Source of the DNA: Callorhinus ursinus
Lineage: Eukaryota > Chordata > Mammalia > Carnivora > Otariidae
Reading direction: 5' to 3'
NCBI RefSeq assembly: GCF_003265705.1
Contig: NW_020312785.1
Span: forward strand, 128,037,150 to 128,101,149
Length of the DNA: 64,000 bases
Shown here in pieces: positions 46,828-58,232 of the stretch. The translations under genes and the position numbers were made by a program. The notes under the pieces are model-generated. The model was not told the origin of the DNA and did not search any database. It worked only from the letters and a program-made list of their open reading frames with translations. Position 1 is the first letter of the stretch. The number at the start of each line of letters is the position of its first letter.

Positions 46828-46889
46828 GAGCATGACCAAACTACAGATGCAGGATGGACCCCTACTCAAAATTTGTTGCAAATATAAAT

Positions 46890-47580
46890 ATTGATGCTGC
46901 CCCACATATACTAACAGAGTATGAGAAGGTTTATTGAGGCACCTGGGTGGCTCAGTCAGTTAAGTTTCTGCCTTCAGCTCAAGTCATGGTCTGGTGGTCC
47001 TGGGATCAAGCCCCATGCCTCATGTTGGGCTCCCCGCTCAGCAGGGGAGTCCACTTCTCCCTCTGCCTCTGCCCCTCCCCCGACTCATGCTCTCTCTTTC
47101 TCTCTCTCTCTCAAATAAATAAATAAAATCTTTTTTAAAAAAAGTTTATTATTCACATATGAAGCTTTTGGAGAAGGGCAAGGCAGGCTTCCCCAGCTGG
47201 TCCAAAAATGGCTTTAAGGAGCTAGGAAAGGAGACCAGCTTGGGGCTTTTACTGTGGCTAGGGAGTGATTCCAGAATGAGAGTCTCTACGCAGAAGCAAA
47301 GCCTTGAGAGGTTTGAATTTCCTACCTGCTCCAAAGGAAGGAATACTCAGGCTTTATTACCAGGTAACCCATACATAGAGCAGAAAGGGAAGAAGAAGAG
47401 GTGAGACTTAAAAGCTATCACAAGTCAAACAACAAACATCAAAAGATGGATTCAAATTCTTTATTATAATTCACTCCTGACTGATATCTGAAACTTGCCA
47501 TCATTAGTCTTTGCTGCTCAACCAAATTTCAGTGAGAGTCCATGCTATTTCTGCAGGTGGCTTCAAAGCACACATATAAA
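46890..47580 (-). mobile_element. Probable solo LTR (ERV1-like), split by a SINE
   Basis: About 490 bases of non-L1 sequence lie where the old L1 ORF2 should be continuous. Read on the minus strand it starts tgctttgaagccacctgcag, contains aataaagcctgagtattcc, becomes C- and T-rich (ctggggaagcctgccttgcc) and ends with an AATAAA near the SINE junction and tatgtggggcagca. This TG...CA layout with late AATAAA suits a retroviral LTR. No internal genes were seen. Boundaries and TSD are unresolved and the family is not named. Confidence 0.5.
46938..47140 (+). mobile_element. SINEC inserted in the LTR candidate
   Basis: Head gcacctgggtggctcagtca, body with gatcaagccccatgcctcat, CT tract, AAATAAATAAATAAAATCTT tail. 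The host word gtttatt flanks it at 46929-46935 and 47143-47149. Intermediate age. Confidence 0.94.
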
Positions 47581-47948
47581 GAAAACCTAAGCTAAATTTA
47601 GCAACAATGTTTATAAAAAGACAATTTATCATGACCAAATTGGGCTTATTCCAGGAATTCAAAGTTGGTCTGACATCAGACAAATCTATTAATGATAATT
47701 TATTGCTTTAGCCAATAAAAGAAGAAAACCAAATAATTATTTAAAAATAGCTACTAAAAAAGCCTTTGATAAAATTTCAACATCCATTAGAGCTATAATC
47801 TCCTACTGATTTATAAGTAGAGGGAATTTTCTTACTGTGTTAAACAATATGTAGGAAAAAAATCCTTAAAAATACCTACTTAATGGAAAGATATTCAAGG
47901 CATCTCCCTTAAAATCAGGAACAAAACTAAAGTGCAAATTATCACTTC

Positions 47949-48152
47949 TTTTTTTTTTTTTTTTTTTAAGAGCGAGAGCACGCATGCATGCATGAGTGTA
48001 TGGGGGAGAGAGGGGAAGGAGAGAGAATCTTAAGCAGGCTCCATGCTAAGGGCAGAGCCCTACATGTGGCTCAATCTCTTGACCCTAAGATCATGACCTG
48101 TGCCAAAATCAAGAGTCTGAAGCTTAACTGACTGAGACACCTAGGTTCCTCC
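47949..48152 (-). mobile_element. SINEC with TSD in old L1
   Basis: Long poly-T (tail complement), gagagcacgcatgcatgcat, gatcatgacctgtgccaaaa, actgagacacctaggttcct. The host word attatcacttc at 47938-47948 recurs at 48153-48165 as attatcac-ca-cttc. It is a diverged, older copy. Confidence 0.92.
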
Positions 48153-48274
48153 ATTATCACCACTTCTATAAATATTGTACTGGAATTATCTCATGTAAAA
48201 GAATAAGAAAGATAAGTAAAAAGATAGAAGAAAAAAAAAACTGATGGTATTCACAAATAAGAGTCTTGTGTATT

Positions 48275-48415
48275 AAAAAAAAAAAAAAAAAAAAAAAAGA
48301 GGCATGCCTGACTGGCTCATTTGGAAGAGCATGTGACTCTTGATCTCAGGGTCATGAGTTCAAGCCCCACATTAGGTGTAGAGATTACTATAAAAAATAA
48401 ACTTAAAAAATAAAA
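48275..48415 (+). mobile_element. Short SINEC_a-type element preceded by a long A-run
   Basis: gcatgcctgactggctcatt, tggaagagcatgtgactctt, gatctcagggtcatgagttc, aagccccacattaggtgtag and agattactataaaaaataaa form the short carnivore SINE without the CT-rich body. It is close to a tRNA in its first 70 bases (B-box gagttcaagcc at 48356-48366). About 24 A residues stand directly before its head. Confidence 0.9.
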
Positions 48416-48802
48416 AAGGCCAGAAAGGAATACACAATAATAGCAGTGTTAAAAGAACAAAAATTTAAAATTTAAAAAAGACCCTATAGAAATACTATGA
48501 AAATTAATAATGAGTTCAGCAAGGTAAATATAAAATCAATAGTTTTATTGCTAGACATCAGTAAAAAAAATAAAAGAATAAGATAATAAACATAATCATT
48601 TATAGTAACTCAAAAATATAAATAACAAAAGAACAAATCCAACAAATGTACAGGATTTTTAAGAAGAAAATTATATAGCTGATTAGAAGACCTAAATAAT
48701 TAAAGAGACATATGACGTGAATTAACAGAAGACAACATTATAAAGTTGCCAATTCTCTCCAAAATTGAGGTCTAAATTCCTGTCAAATCCAATAGAATTT
48801 TT

Positions 48803-48984
48803 TTTTATTTATTTATTTATTTTAAGATTTTATTTACTTATCTGACAGAGAGAGAGATAGCGAGAGCAGGAACACAAGCACGTGGAGTGGGTGAGGGAGA
48901 AGCAGGCTTCCCGCTGAGCAGGGAGCCCTATGCTCCCTGAGCCAAAGGCAGACGCTTAACGACTGAGCCACCCAAGCGCCCCTC
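48803..48984 (-). mobile_element. SINEC with internal deletion, 14-base TSD
   Basis: Complement of a SINEC, but agcagggagccctatgctcc joins directly to ctgagccaaaggcagacgct. About 30-35 bases including the B-box complement are missing. The TSD ccaatagaattttt is exact at 48789-48802 and 48985-48998. Confidence 0.95.
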
Positions 48985-49470
48985 CCAATAGAATTTTTAA
49001 TGGAACTTGACCTGCTCATTGTAAATTTTATTTGTAAGTGCAAAGACTTAACAATAGTCAAGAAACTACTGAAGAATGAAAAAGAGGAGCCAATTGACCT
49101 ACTCCACAACAAGGCTAATTCAAAGCTGTAATAGTTAAGACAGTGTGATGTTAGAATAGAGATAGACATAACAGGTCAATGAGAAAAACTCCCACAAAAC
49201 CCAAAAGAGAGTCACACTTCTATGGACACTTGATTTACAATGGAGGCAGCCTTGCCTTTCAGTTAGACAATGAATAAGACTGGAATAACTCATTATCCAT
49301 ATGGAACATAAAAAGAAATGAATTCTCACCTTACACTATACAAAATCAATTCCACATGGATTAAAAGTAAAACTTTAAAATTTTATAACTAAGTATGGGA
49401 GTATCCTTATAATCTTGGAAAGTGGAGTATTTATTAATCAAAGACTAACCTTAAAAACCTTTACACCTCA

Positions 49471-51196
49471 TACCTAGCAGTCCCTGGAAGTGGACCACCC
49501 TAAAAATGGAGCCAGTACTTGGATGAGGCAGCTCTGTACAGCTGAGTCCATCTCTCAAAGAGGCTGATTGCTGAGGGAAGCCTTGTGGCAGCACTCCTAA
49601 CAAATGGAAAACAGTCCATTCCCAGGGCAGGTGGGGGGTTCAAAGGGTATATCACTTAGGGTCCCCCTCAGAACAGTGGGCACCCCTGTTAGATATAGGT
49701 AAATTTATTACCTATATCCCCTATGGTCTTGGGACTGGAATTATTTTGATTTTAATACCCTCAATATGACCACTCACTATTTGACATTTCTGCAGTATAA
49801 TCTGGGGCCGGACCTATGCCATTTATCAGTTGCTTATATCTGCTTCCTCCTCTCCTAGACCTACACCAGAATTGTCACATTGCCATCTGGCTACACTTGG
49901 GACTTGGTGGGAGTCAAAATTTAGAACTTGACTTGTGGAAATTTTGAATTTGAATTTGGCAGGCTTTAATAACAGCTTCAGTAACTGATGTTACTTCTGG
50001 TCACACCCGACAAGTCTCCACTACCACTCAACCACCACTTGTAGAATTAACCCAGCTGCCCTCTGGAGTCACAGTTCATCTTGCCTCTTGCTTTCTTCCT
50101 CACTCTCTGCAGGTTGGGAAATAAAATGAGACAATTTACTAAATGTAGTGGTAGTTCAACAAAGATTTATTTTTCCTGGGATGAATTTAATTCTCTGGGA
50201 GGCTTTTAAAATAAGATCTATTCTTATCTAGGAGGTGACATCCTAAGCACATATTTATAGATGTCAGTCTAATGCTAAGAAGTTATATTAAATTACACAC
50301 GAGAAGTTTATGTCCTAAACAAATTTAGATTTTTAATACTTTCAAACATATGAATTCAGTAACATATAAATTCAGGAATCAGGCTTAGAAGCAGAGAGGA
50401 AATTAAATGACTCTCTCAAGACTTTTCACAATAAACCTGTGACAAATCCAAAATAAAAGACTAGATTGTCTTACTTTCAAGCCATGGAGCCAAAAATTTC
50501 AGTGCTAATTTCAAAGTCCCTAGGTCTCAATACTATAAGGTCTCAATTAATTTGTTGTTTATATTTGCATAAGGGTCTCATGCCTGGACCAATTCAGTGT
50601 TTCCTAGAAAAATGTCAAGGATTGAAAAAGGAAAAGAAAAAGATGAAAGGATGCCATTCTACTTTAACTGGAAACCATTTTTTTTTATTAGAAAACAAAT
50701 TAATAGTTTATCCTTCAGCCCAAAGCATCTAGAGAAGCAGATAAGTTCTTCAATTAGTAAAATCAGTCAACAGGATGACTTTTCGTCACTGTTGAGCAGA
50801 CTTGCTCTCAGCCAGGGACACAGAGAGGAAACGAGCTGCATCCCATTAACAACTCAGGGAGCCACCTCATTCCTCACAAAGAGGATTAATTTAGTAAAAC
50901 AAAGAAGTGGGAGATATTTGTTCTGCTTGCTCCACAATACACCATTTCAATTGTTCTCCTCTAGAGAAAAAATGATGACTGCTTAGAGTTCTGAATCAAC
51001 CGCCAAATAGAGCTCTGTTCTCTTGCCCATTGTTAAGCACATTAATCCCATTTGAATACACTGGAATTGTTTAATATGGTACAAAGAAATTAAACAGTGC
51101 TGGTTTTCTTGCTGCCAGATTTTAAAGGTATAAATGACACTTGCTTTCTGATCTGGCTAAATATAAAAACTATTTTTTAAGAAAATTGTTTTTGTA
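49471..51196. other. Unassigned sequence
   Basis: No recognised gene. 49480-50120 is somewhat GC-richer than its surroundings and not obviously unique (ggaccaccctaaaaatggag, gcagctctgtacagctgagt); it could be an unrecognised repeat. The frame at 50597-50986 (129 codons) has no recognisable domain. Confidence 0.4.
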
Positions 51197-51214
51197 TCAA
51201 TTTTAGTCCCTTAT

Positions 51215-51414
51215 ATTTTTTAAAGATTTATTTATTTATTTGAGAGAAAGGGAGAGAGAGCAGGGGGGAGGGGCAGAGAGGGAGAGAGAGAATCTCAAGT
51301 AGACTCCACTGACTGTGGAGCCTGACACAGGGCACATTCCCAGGACCCCAAGATCATGACCTGAGCTGAAATCAAGAGTTGGACGCTCAACCAACTGAGC
51401 CACCCAGGTTCCCC
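51215..51414 (-). mobile_element. SINEC, older subtype
   Basis: taaagatttatttatttatt, GA-rich body, aatctcaagtagactccact, gatcatgacctgagctgaaa, ctgagccacccaggttcccc. The host word tcaattttag flanks it (51197-51206 and 51415-51424). Confidence 0.95.
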
Positions 51415-51424
51415 TCAATTTTAG

Positions 51425-54119
51425 CCTCTTAAACTGACATTTGTTAAGACAAAATTTGTTCATTATATTTACATTACTCCAACCTGACCATTTTTTCATC
51501 TCCTCTCCTAAACTACTGATTCACTCTGAGATCTTTCCATGACTAAAGCCAGACTTCAGAGATTATTACATTGTGCCTACACAGTAGACCACAGTCCAGG
51601 GGATTTTCATGTATGTTATCTGAAGCATCCATCCCTTTTCCTGTTGGGCGATGCACACTTCTAAGTCAAAGTTTCTATATCTTCCATGTTGCCTAGGGCA
51701 ATTTTGTGTATTCAGCAGACACTCAGTGTTTGCCTTTAAGAGAATAAAATGTTTATTCTCCCTGCTTAGTTATAAATTAGTAAATTAAAAAAAAAAGAAC
51801 CTTAAGGTCAAATTACTTAAAAATTATTCTTCCTATGTGACTTCATGTTTATGCATGTTATGCATGGGACAAAAGCGACAACTACTGAACCCTTTCTTCA
51901 TTTTTGATATTTTGAACACAAGTTGAAGACCCTGATAGTTAAATAACCTCAAATTTGGGGCACATAGTTTCATAGTTTAGGTGTTCCCAGGATAAGACCC
52001 TAAGATAAGAATCTGAGTACAAAGAGTTCATTTGGGAGGTGAGACCAGGAAATGCCAATAGGGAAGTAGAAAAGGAAGGGAGCCAACAGAGTGCCCATTA
52101 CTGAGCAGGTTATCAATGTAGTTAATTGGAATTTAACCCTCCTGGGCAACTCCAAGAGCCAATATGCAACATGTGCAGTAGAGTTATCCTACCTACAGAG
52201 TGAGGGAGCAGGGGTATTTACATACCACTCCCACTGGTCTTGAATGAGAGCTGCTTGGGGCAGCAAGAGGTGTTGATTTCACACACTTCCGTCTTGCATG
52301 GAAGACGCAGGATCCCATGGCAGAGAAAGCCATAGGCCCTAAATTTTTTTTTAAAAAAAGCAAGTGTTGGTCTTTAGAAATTAGGCCTAACTGTAGAGAA
52401 GGAACCATCAGTGAGGCATCAAGAGTTCACTAAAAACAGAAGGCCAATCAAAATAATTTGGACTCTAAAAATAGCCTGGCCATCTCCATTGCTTGGTTTC
52501 CTGTATATATAGTACTGTATTGCTGTGTAAAGAAAGAACTGAACTTAATATTTTACCTAGGAAAACATCATGCAAAATTAAGGTGTAAAAGAATATAGTA
52601 GAAACCAGAAAATAGGATGAAATGAGTTTGTAAAATATAATAGAACCCTAAGCTAAAGAATTCCCGGAAGAAGAATAAAAATAAATATTTTGAGCAAATT
52701 CATGAATTGCTCTAAAATAAAATACAAGAAATATGTTTTTTCACTCTAAATTAAATCAAAGCTAAGTTTGGGGTCCTATTCAAAAAGTTAGCATGAAGTT
52801 CAAATTTAGTCACTTTTCATGGCTTACTCTCTCATTGTTTTAACAAAACCTCAGGGCTCATACAATGCAACAAAAATGTGGGAGAGACCTGATAATAATC
52901 TTATTTTATGTTACAGAAAACTGGCCTTTGTCCAAGCAATATTAGTCCATTTGAAGGCCCCTGCCTAGAATCATCTATTCCTTCTATGCCTAACTTTGCC
53001 ACAGACACCTTTACTAAAAGTCCCAAATCCTAGGCAAAGTTGTTAGACCACAGCCATTCATGAATCACCCTTATTTAAAGATCTAGGGTACTTTGTACTA
53101 ACAGGTCATAGCTCTCTATCACTCTTGGAATGCGGCATCCTCTCAGTCTATTAGAATCTCTCTACCTCTCCAGTCAGACCAGCCCCTATTCCCCTCAAGC
53201 ACCAACCCTACCCCCAACTTTTTCAAATGATCCAATCTCTGTTGGTTGAGAACAAATGTTCTCAAACCTCAAGAGTTGTGTTAACACATAGATACTCCAA
53301 GTGTTTGAGAAGCAGAGGTTCCATAGAACTTACTCTGCAAGAAGTTTGTAAAAATGTTCTTTGGGTTGCCTCTAAAGTGTGGTTTCTTTTTTCTCTGGAA
53401 ACACTAAAAACTGCTAACTACCCTTGTACCAAGTAAGCCCAGAAATCAAGAAGTCTACATCCTGGCTGCCTTTTCTGTGAGGAAGAGAGAGTAGATGTTC
53501 ATTATATGACAAGGCACCCATGCATTTCTTAAGAACTCACTCTGCTAAATATTTATTGTCGTCTTACTAACTATAATCAGAGAAGGAGATGGGAAAAGCT
53601 TACAAGAATAGTCAGTTTTGCTCAGTTCATTTTCTCTTCACAGGTAATATCAATTTAACTTACATAACTTTCCTAAGTTTGCAAGATTTAGGGGAGACAT
53701 CTGCTTTCACAGAACTTGAAATCTAAAACATTTGATTTTCAGGCAACATTTAATTACTAATGCAAATGTGAAAGAACATTAGTAAAGATAATACAAATAG
53801 TGAGTAATGCAGAATTTATTGTATTTTATTTAGAATGCATTTCATGCATGTTCTGTAGCAGATTTATTTTCCTAAACCTGCTAAATTTCGGCAATTATTA
53901 AACCTGATTTACATTTCACAAGCATGACTCCCCTGGATGATTATGGAAATTGTGCCTGGAGGGTACTGAGGAGTGGAAACTGTGAGCAAATAGTGACAAT
54001 CCTGTCCATGAATAATCCAGCAGTGGCTGGTACACAGTTGGCACTCAAAATTGTGTTTAAAGGAATGAATGGACATAAGAAATCACAAAGGAGTTCACAA
54101 TAACTTCCTCATAGATCAT
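51425..54119. other. Unassigned non-coding sequence
   Basis: 2.7 kb without a recognised gene or confident repeat. Short frames only. Confidence 0.45.
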
Positions 54120-54285
54120 CTGGGACAGCATTTTTCAAACATTAACTACCTCAGAACTAAGATTCCTGGGCCTCCTCTCCTGAGTCTGATTCAGCAGGTC
54201 TGGGTGGAGCCCAAGAGACTGCATGTCTAACAAGGTCCCAGTAGCTGCTCTTGCTGTTGTTCCAGCAATCACACTACGTGAGCCA
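54120..54285. mobile_element. MER5A-like hAT fragment
   Basis: gcatttttcaaacattaact, tcctgggcctcctctcctga, gtctgattcagcaggtctgg, gtggagcccaagagactgca and aaggtcccagtagctgctct follow the MER5 group layout with its gattca-ggtctggggtgg centre. Confidence 0.7.
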
Positions 54286-54330
54286 CCACCGTAGGGCTAG
54301 CTTTACATCACAAGTCTGATTTCCCAGATG

Positions 54331-54372
54331 CCTAGATAGATAGATAGATATAGATATAGATAAAGATATATT
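54331..54372. repeat. (GATA)n-type simple repeat
   Basis: gatagatagatagatatag-type repeats, imperfect. Confidence 0.93.
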
Positions 54373-54946
54373 CCTCTTCTTTTCTATAACTGAAACATGA
54401 GAAAGCAGCTGAGAAACTGCCCAGCTCAGAACATGTCTCAAGGGGCCACCCTCAGTTTTGGATTGGAGTAAGCTGGGCAGACTGGTACCAGACCTGGGTT
54501 CCCTGTGATCTGAGCTGTAGTGGGAAATTCTACTAGCTGCCTCCTTGACAGTTCCACTTGGATGCTCAAAGGTACCTGCATCAACCAATGACATTCACTG
54601 ACATGCACAAGCCAATGATCTGGTGGTTGTCCTTGACACCTTCCTCTCCTTGGCTCTTGAGGCCAAAGGAGCCTCAATGGTTGGATGGTAGAGCACACCA
54701 TCAATCTAAGTGAACTATAATTTGAGTGAGAACAAAGATTTACTTTGTCAAGACCCCACAATCCTTTTAAATGATAACTGTTTGTCTTTTTTTTTTAACA
54801 CAACTAGCATGAATATTCCCATTTATACAATCTATAACCTAGGGGAGGTTACAACCTTTCTGCCCAACTCTATCATGGCTCAATCTGCAATGAAAATTTG
54901 GGGTATTTATGAATTGTCCCAGATTCCATCCTCTCCCTCTAAGATA

Positions 54947-54977
54947 TGTGTGTGTGTATGTGTGTGTGTGTGTGTGT
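54947..54977. repeat. Interrupted (TG)n microsatellite
   Basis: TG dinucleotides with one TATG interruption, accounting for the run of C/V in a 108-codon chance frame. Confidence 0.97.
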
Positions 54978-55194
54978 TTGTATTCTTCACATTTACCTCG
55001 TTATTTCCAATTACAAAAGTAATATGTGTTCACTGAAAAAAAATTGAAAATACAGAAGGGTGAAAGTCCAGAGGAGGACTGGCAAAGAAAAGGTAGGATG
55101 GGAGCAGGAAAAGAGTGCCTGGCAGGGGGAGACTCCTCAGGGCTCTTGGGAACAAAGTAGCAGAAATGCCATTATGTCTTCCTCCCTGACAGCA

Positions 55195-55330
55195 TTCACT
55201 CATACATGAAGTAATATGTTAATTTATTAGCACATACTCTGTGCCAGACACTGGTCTAGGTGCTGGGGAAAAGTCAATTAAAAAAAACATATAAAACTGT
55301 ATATCCTTACAGAGCATACATTTGAAGGTA
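55195..55330 (-). mobile_element. L2 3' end
   Basis: ttattagcacatactctgtg, ccagacactggtctaggtgc, tggggaaaagtcaatta and cttacagagcatacatttga are the L2 terminus complement. Confidence 0.85.
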
Positions 55331-55554
55331 GCTGGTAGGATCTTAGAAGCTACACAGGGTACTTTTATGTGCTCACAGCCCTTACAAATATTCTCATCCC
55401 CGAGCTTAGCAGGAGTTCTGACTTCAGAAAAACTAGGTAGGCTTGGACAATAAGGAGATCACTGGTGAAGCAGATAAATCTAAACCGAGAGAACAATTCT
55501 GGAGTCACCTCATAAACTTCCAGTATGCCTGTGCCTAAAAGACAAAATTAAAAT

Positions 55555-55971
55555 AAAATTACTCCCACACTAAAACCTGCACATGGATGTTTACAGCAGC
55601 TTTATTCATAACTGCCCAAAATTGGAAGCAACTAAAATGTCCTTCGGTAGGTGAATGGATAAATGATGGTATATCCAGACATTGAAATATTATTCAGCAC
55701 TAAAAAAAAAAAAATAGCTATCAATCCATGAAAAGACATGAAGGAAACTGAAGTGCACATTAGTGCACTTTCATAAGTGAAAGAAGCCAATCTGAAAGGG
55801 CTACATACTGTATGATTCCAACTATATGACATTCTGGAAAAGGCAAAACTATGGAAAAAGTAAAAGATCAGTGGTTGCCTGGGATTGGGGGGAGGGAACA
55901 GGGTGTAGGGCAAGATGAATAGGCAGAGCATTGAGGGTTTTTAGGACAGTAAAATTATTCTGTATGATATC

Positions 55972-56008
<37 letters not shown>

Positions 56009-56285
56009 ATACACATCACTACATATGTGTCCAAACCTATAGAATGTAGAACAAGAGTGAACCGCAACGTAAACCTTAAACCTTGAACTTCCAGTGATTA
56101 TGATATGCCTGTGTAGGTTCCTCAGTTCTAACAAATGTGCCACTCTGGTGGGGGCTGTTGATAATGGGGGAGGCTGTGTGCCATGTGTGGGGCAGGGAGT
56201 ATATGGGAAATCTCTGTATCCTTCCCTTGATTTTGATATGAACCTAAAACTGTTCTAAAAAATGGTCTTAATAAAATAAGAATAA
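55555..56285 (+). mobile_element. L1ME/L1MB-type 3' end
   Basis: ggatgtttacagcagcttta, ttcataactgcccaaaattg, aaatattattcagcactaaa, actgtatgattccaactata, gatcagtggttgcctgggat and finally tgatatgaacctaaaactgt with tctaaaaaatggtcttaata follow an ancient L1 3' end. An (AT)n run is embedded. Confidence 0.9.
55974..56006. repeat. (AT)n microsatellite
   Basis: About 16 AT units within the L1 3' UTR. Confidence 0.97.
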
Positions 56286-56616
56286 AGGAAAGTGCATAGC
56301 ATACTGTACATAGCATACTCAGATTGTACAATTAAACAAAGCAACAAAAATAAAATAAATGGAATAAAATAAAATAAGACATTGAATTTCCCACCATCCA
56401 GGCAACAAAGCTTCTTGCAGTCAGATTTAATTACTTAGAAAAATTGAGTAATATTGTTGCACAGCTAAATTTGTGATGCTAAGTAAGAAAAAAGAAAAAA
56501 GATGTAACAGACTTAGATCTCTTCTTTTATGGATTCAGTCCTTCCTGGAATCCTTATGACCAGAACCTTTGGGTAACTTTCCCCTCTTATGACTGCTTTG
56601 GAGTTATTCTATTACC

Positions 56617-56676
56617 GTGCGTGTTTGTATGAGCGCGTGCATGCGCACACACACAGGCGCTCGTGCATGTGTGTAT
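56617..56676. repeat. Alternating purine-pyrimidine tract with retained CpGs
   Basis: gtgcgtgtttgtatgagcgc, gtgcatgcgcacacacacag and gcgctcgtgcatgtgtgt are nearly continuous purine-pyrimidine alternation with several CG steps, which favours Z-DNA. Confidence 0.8.
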
Positions 56677-58224
56677 TTTAAGAAAGGCTCATGGGAGCTA
56701 TATTATCTGAATGCATTCATATTGGAAAATGTCTACCTATTTCCTCTACATAAGATTATCAACTTGGCTGAGTATGATATTCTTGGGTAAAATCTCTGCC
56801 TTATCACTATATAATCTGGCAGTCACATTGTGGACTCCTCTCAAAAATGATTCACTGAAAACAGTACATGATTTGGGGAGCAGCAAGGAAATGGGGAATG
56901 CACACAATCTTACTGTGTCTCATTCTAAATTAAACTTTAGGGAAGCGAAATCCTTTTAAATGATAACTGAATGGAAGGACTAAGTCTCTGATATCTCTGA
57001 GAGAAAGAACAAAAAGGAAAGGGAGTATTTGGACTTGACATAGGGAATACTCACTAGTGACTTCTTCTATATTCAGCAATATATGCTTTCCATGACTGCA
57101 TTCTAGAATGTATAGAATGTCTTTGTATAACAATTACCAGAGAAAGAACCGTTTTTAGTACGTATTAAAAAAAAACTTATGTACCCTTGCTTAAGACTCA
57201 CTTTTCTTGCAGAAATATGGACTAAAGTGAACAGAGTATTCTGAGCATTACATATAGGAAAATTACAATAGATTCATAGTAGGGCATTAATGAATATCTG
57301 GTGATTGAATGAGCCTCAGGTGTATATAGTATTCAAGTGTTATCCATTTTATTAGCCATTCATGGACTGAAAAACCCCCAAATCTAGGTCTGGACACCCT
57401 AGTGTTGTATCTAAAGACCTAACTGAATCAGAAACTTCCCCATATTTAGCAATCACATTTATCTGGAGTTTCAAAGTCTGTGCTCACTGGAAGATTACTA
57501 AGCATCAGTGACATCCTGGAGATCATAGATTTTTTAAAGGCTTTAAGAACCATAAAGATGATGTATGTGTTTCGTTGTGGGATGAAGTGTAAAAGAGGTT
57601 TTGTCTTAATTATTTAAAATTGTGGTTAACTTTTAAATTACCATCTTACAATATAGTAATTCTCTACTGACTGCTCAAAGCCATATCCTGTGGATCTAAG
57701 TGATGGAGGACAATTTGTAGACTGAAAGATCTGGATCTTTATGTTATTCCTGAAAATAAATAGCTTTTATTGTATTCATTTTAAAAGTCAAGAGAGGCCT
57801 ACCACTTGCCTTTATTATTTTTTTTTCTTGATGCTTATTGCCTCTTTACAAAATGTTTGATGGATTGATATAGTGATTCACATCCAGCTTTGGTTTTTTC
57901 CACAAATTCCATTTAGGGTTGATTTGCCAGGCCTGGGAAAGTACTTTTTGAAAATCCATAAAGAATGTTCAACTTTTTTCCTGGCTAACAATTCTTTATA
58001 TTTATTAATCATTATCTGAAAAAGAATACATATTGATAGTAGTGAGTATTGCACAGTGATATCGACTTTGGCTTTTTAAATATGCTGGTGAAGGTCCCAG
58101 GGGACAAAAGAGACTATAATAAACAGGTAGCAGGCATTTCAGCAGTTATTGGATGGAACTGCTTTTTTCAAAAAAGACCATTAAATTCATTGTCATTTCT
58201 GCAAGCATGGAAGGCTGCATAATC

Positions 58225-58232
58225 TGACGTCA
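58225..58232. promoter_or_regulatory. Consensus cAMP-response element octamer (possible site)
   Basis: TGACGTCA, the full palindromic CREB/ATF site, in CpG-poor DNA without an identified repeat. No promoter or gene is visible next to it, so a chance match is possible. Confidence 0.25.

Larger units (their letters stand above)
45560..49470 (+). mobile_element. Old L1 ORF2 body carrying nested insertions
   Basis: Fragments follow L1 ORF2 on the plus strand: gaataattctatgcccacaa and atttgataacttgaatgaaa (before RT), then ttttacaggtaagttctacc, attttgatattcaaaccagg. After 47580 come gcaacaatgtttataaaaag, attgggcttattccaggaat, gcctttgataaaatttcaac, ttaaaatcaggaacaaaact, then aattgacctactccacaaca and caaaatcaattccacatgga. 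Five SINEs and a probable LTR interrupt it. A block at 45840-46090 resembles a later ORF2 stretch, so more than one L1 fragment or a rearrangement may be present. No frame is open. Confidence 0.82.

Noticed and set aside
48299..48370. tRNA-like sequence as a possible tRNA gene
   Set aside because: It continues into the SINEC_a 3' part and A-rich tail, so it is a SINE head rather than a tRNA gene.
50597..50986. 129-codon plus-strand frame
   Set aside because: Overlaps another frame (50466-50732) and has low-complexity lysine-rich and phenylalanine-rich parts; no recognised domain.
55760..55785. aagtgcac/gtgcactt mini-hairpin
   Set aside because: Only eight base pairs, inside an old L1 3' end.
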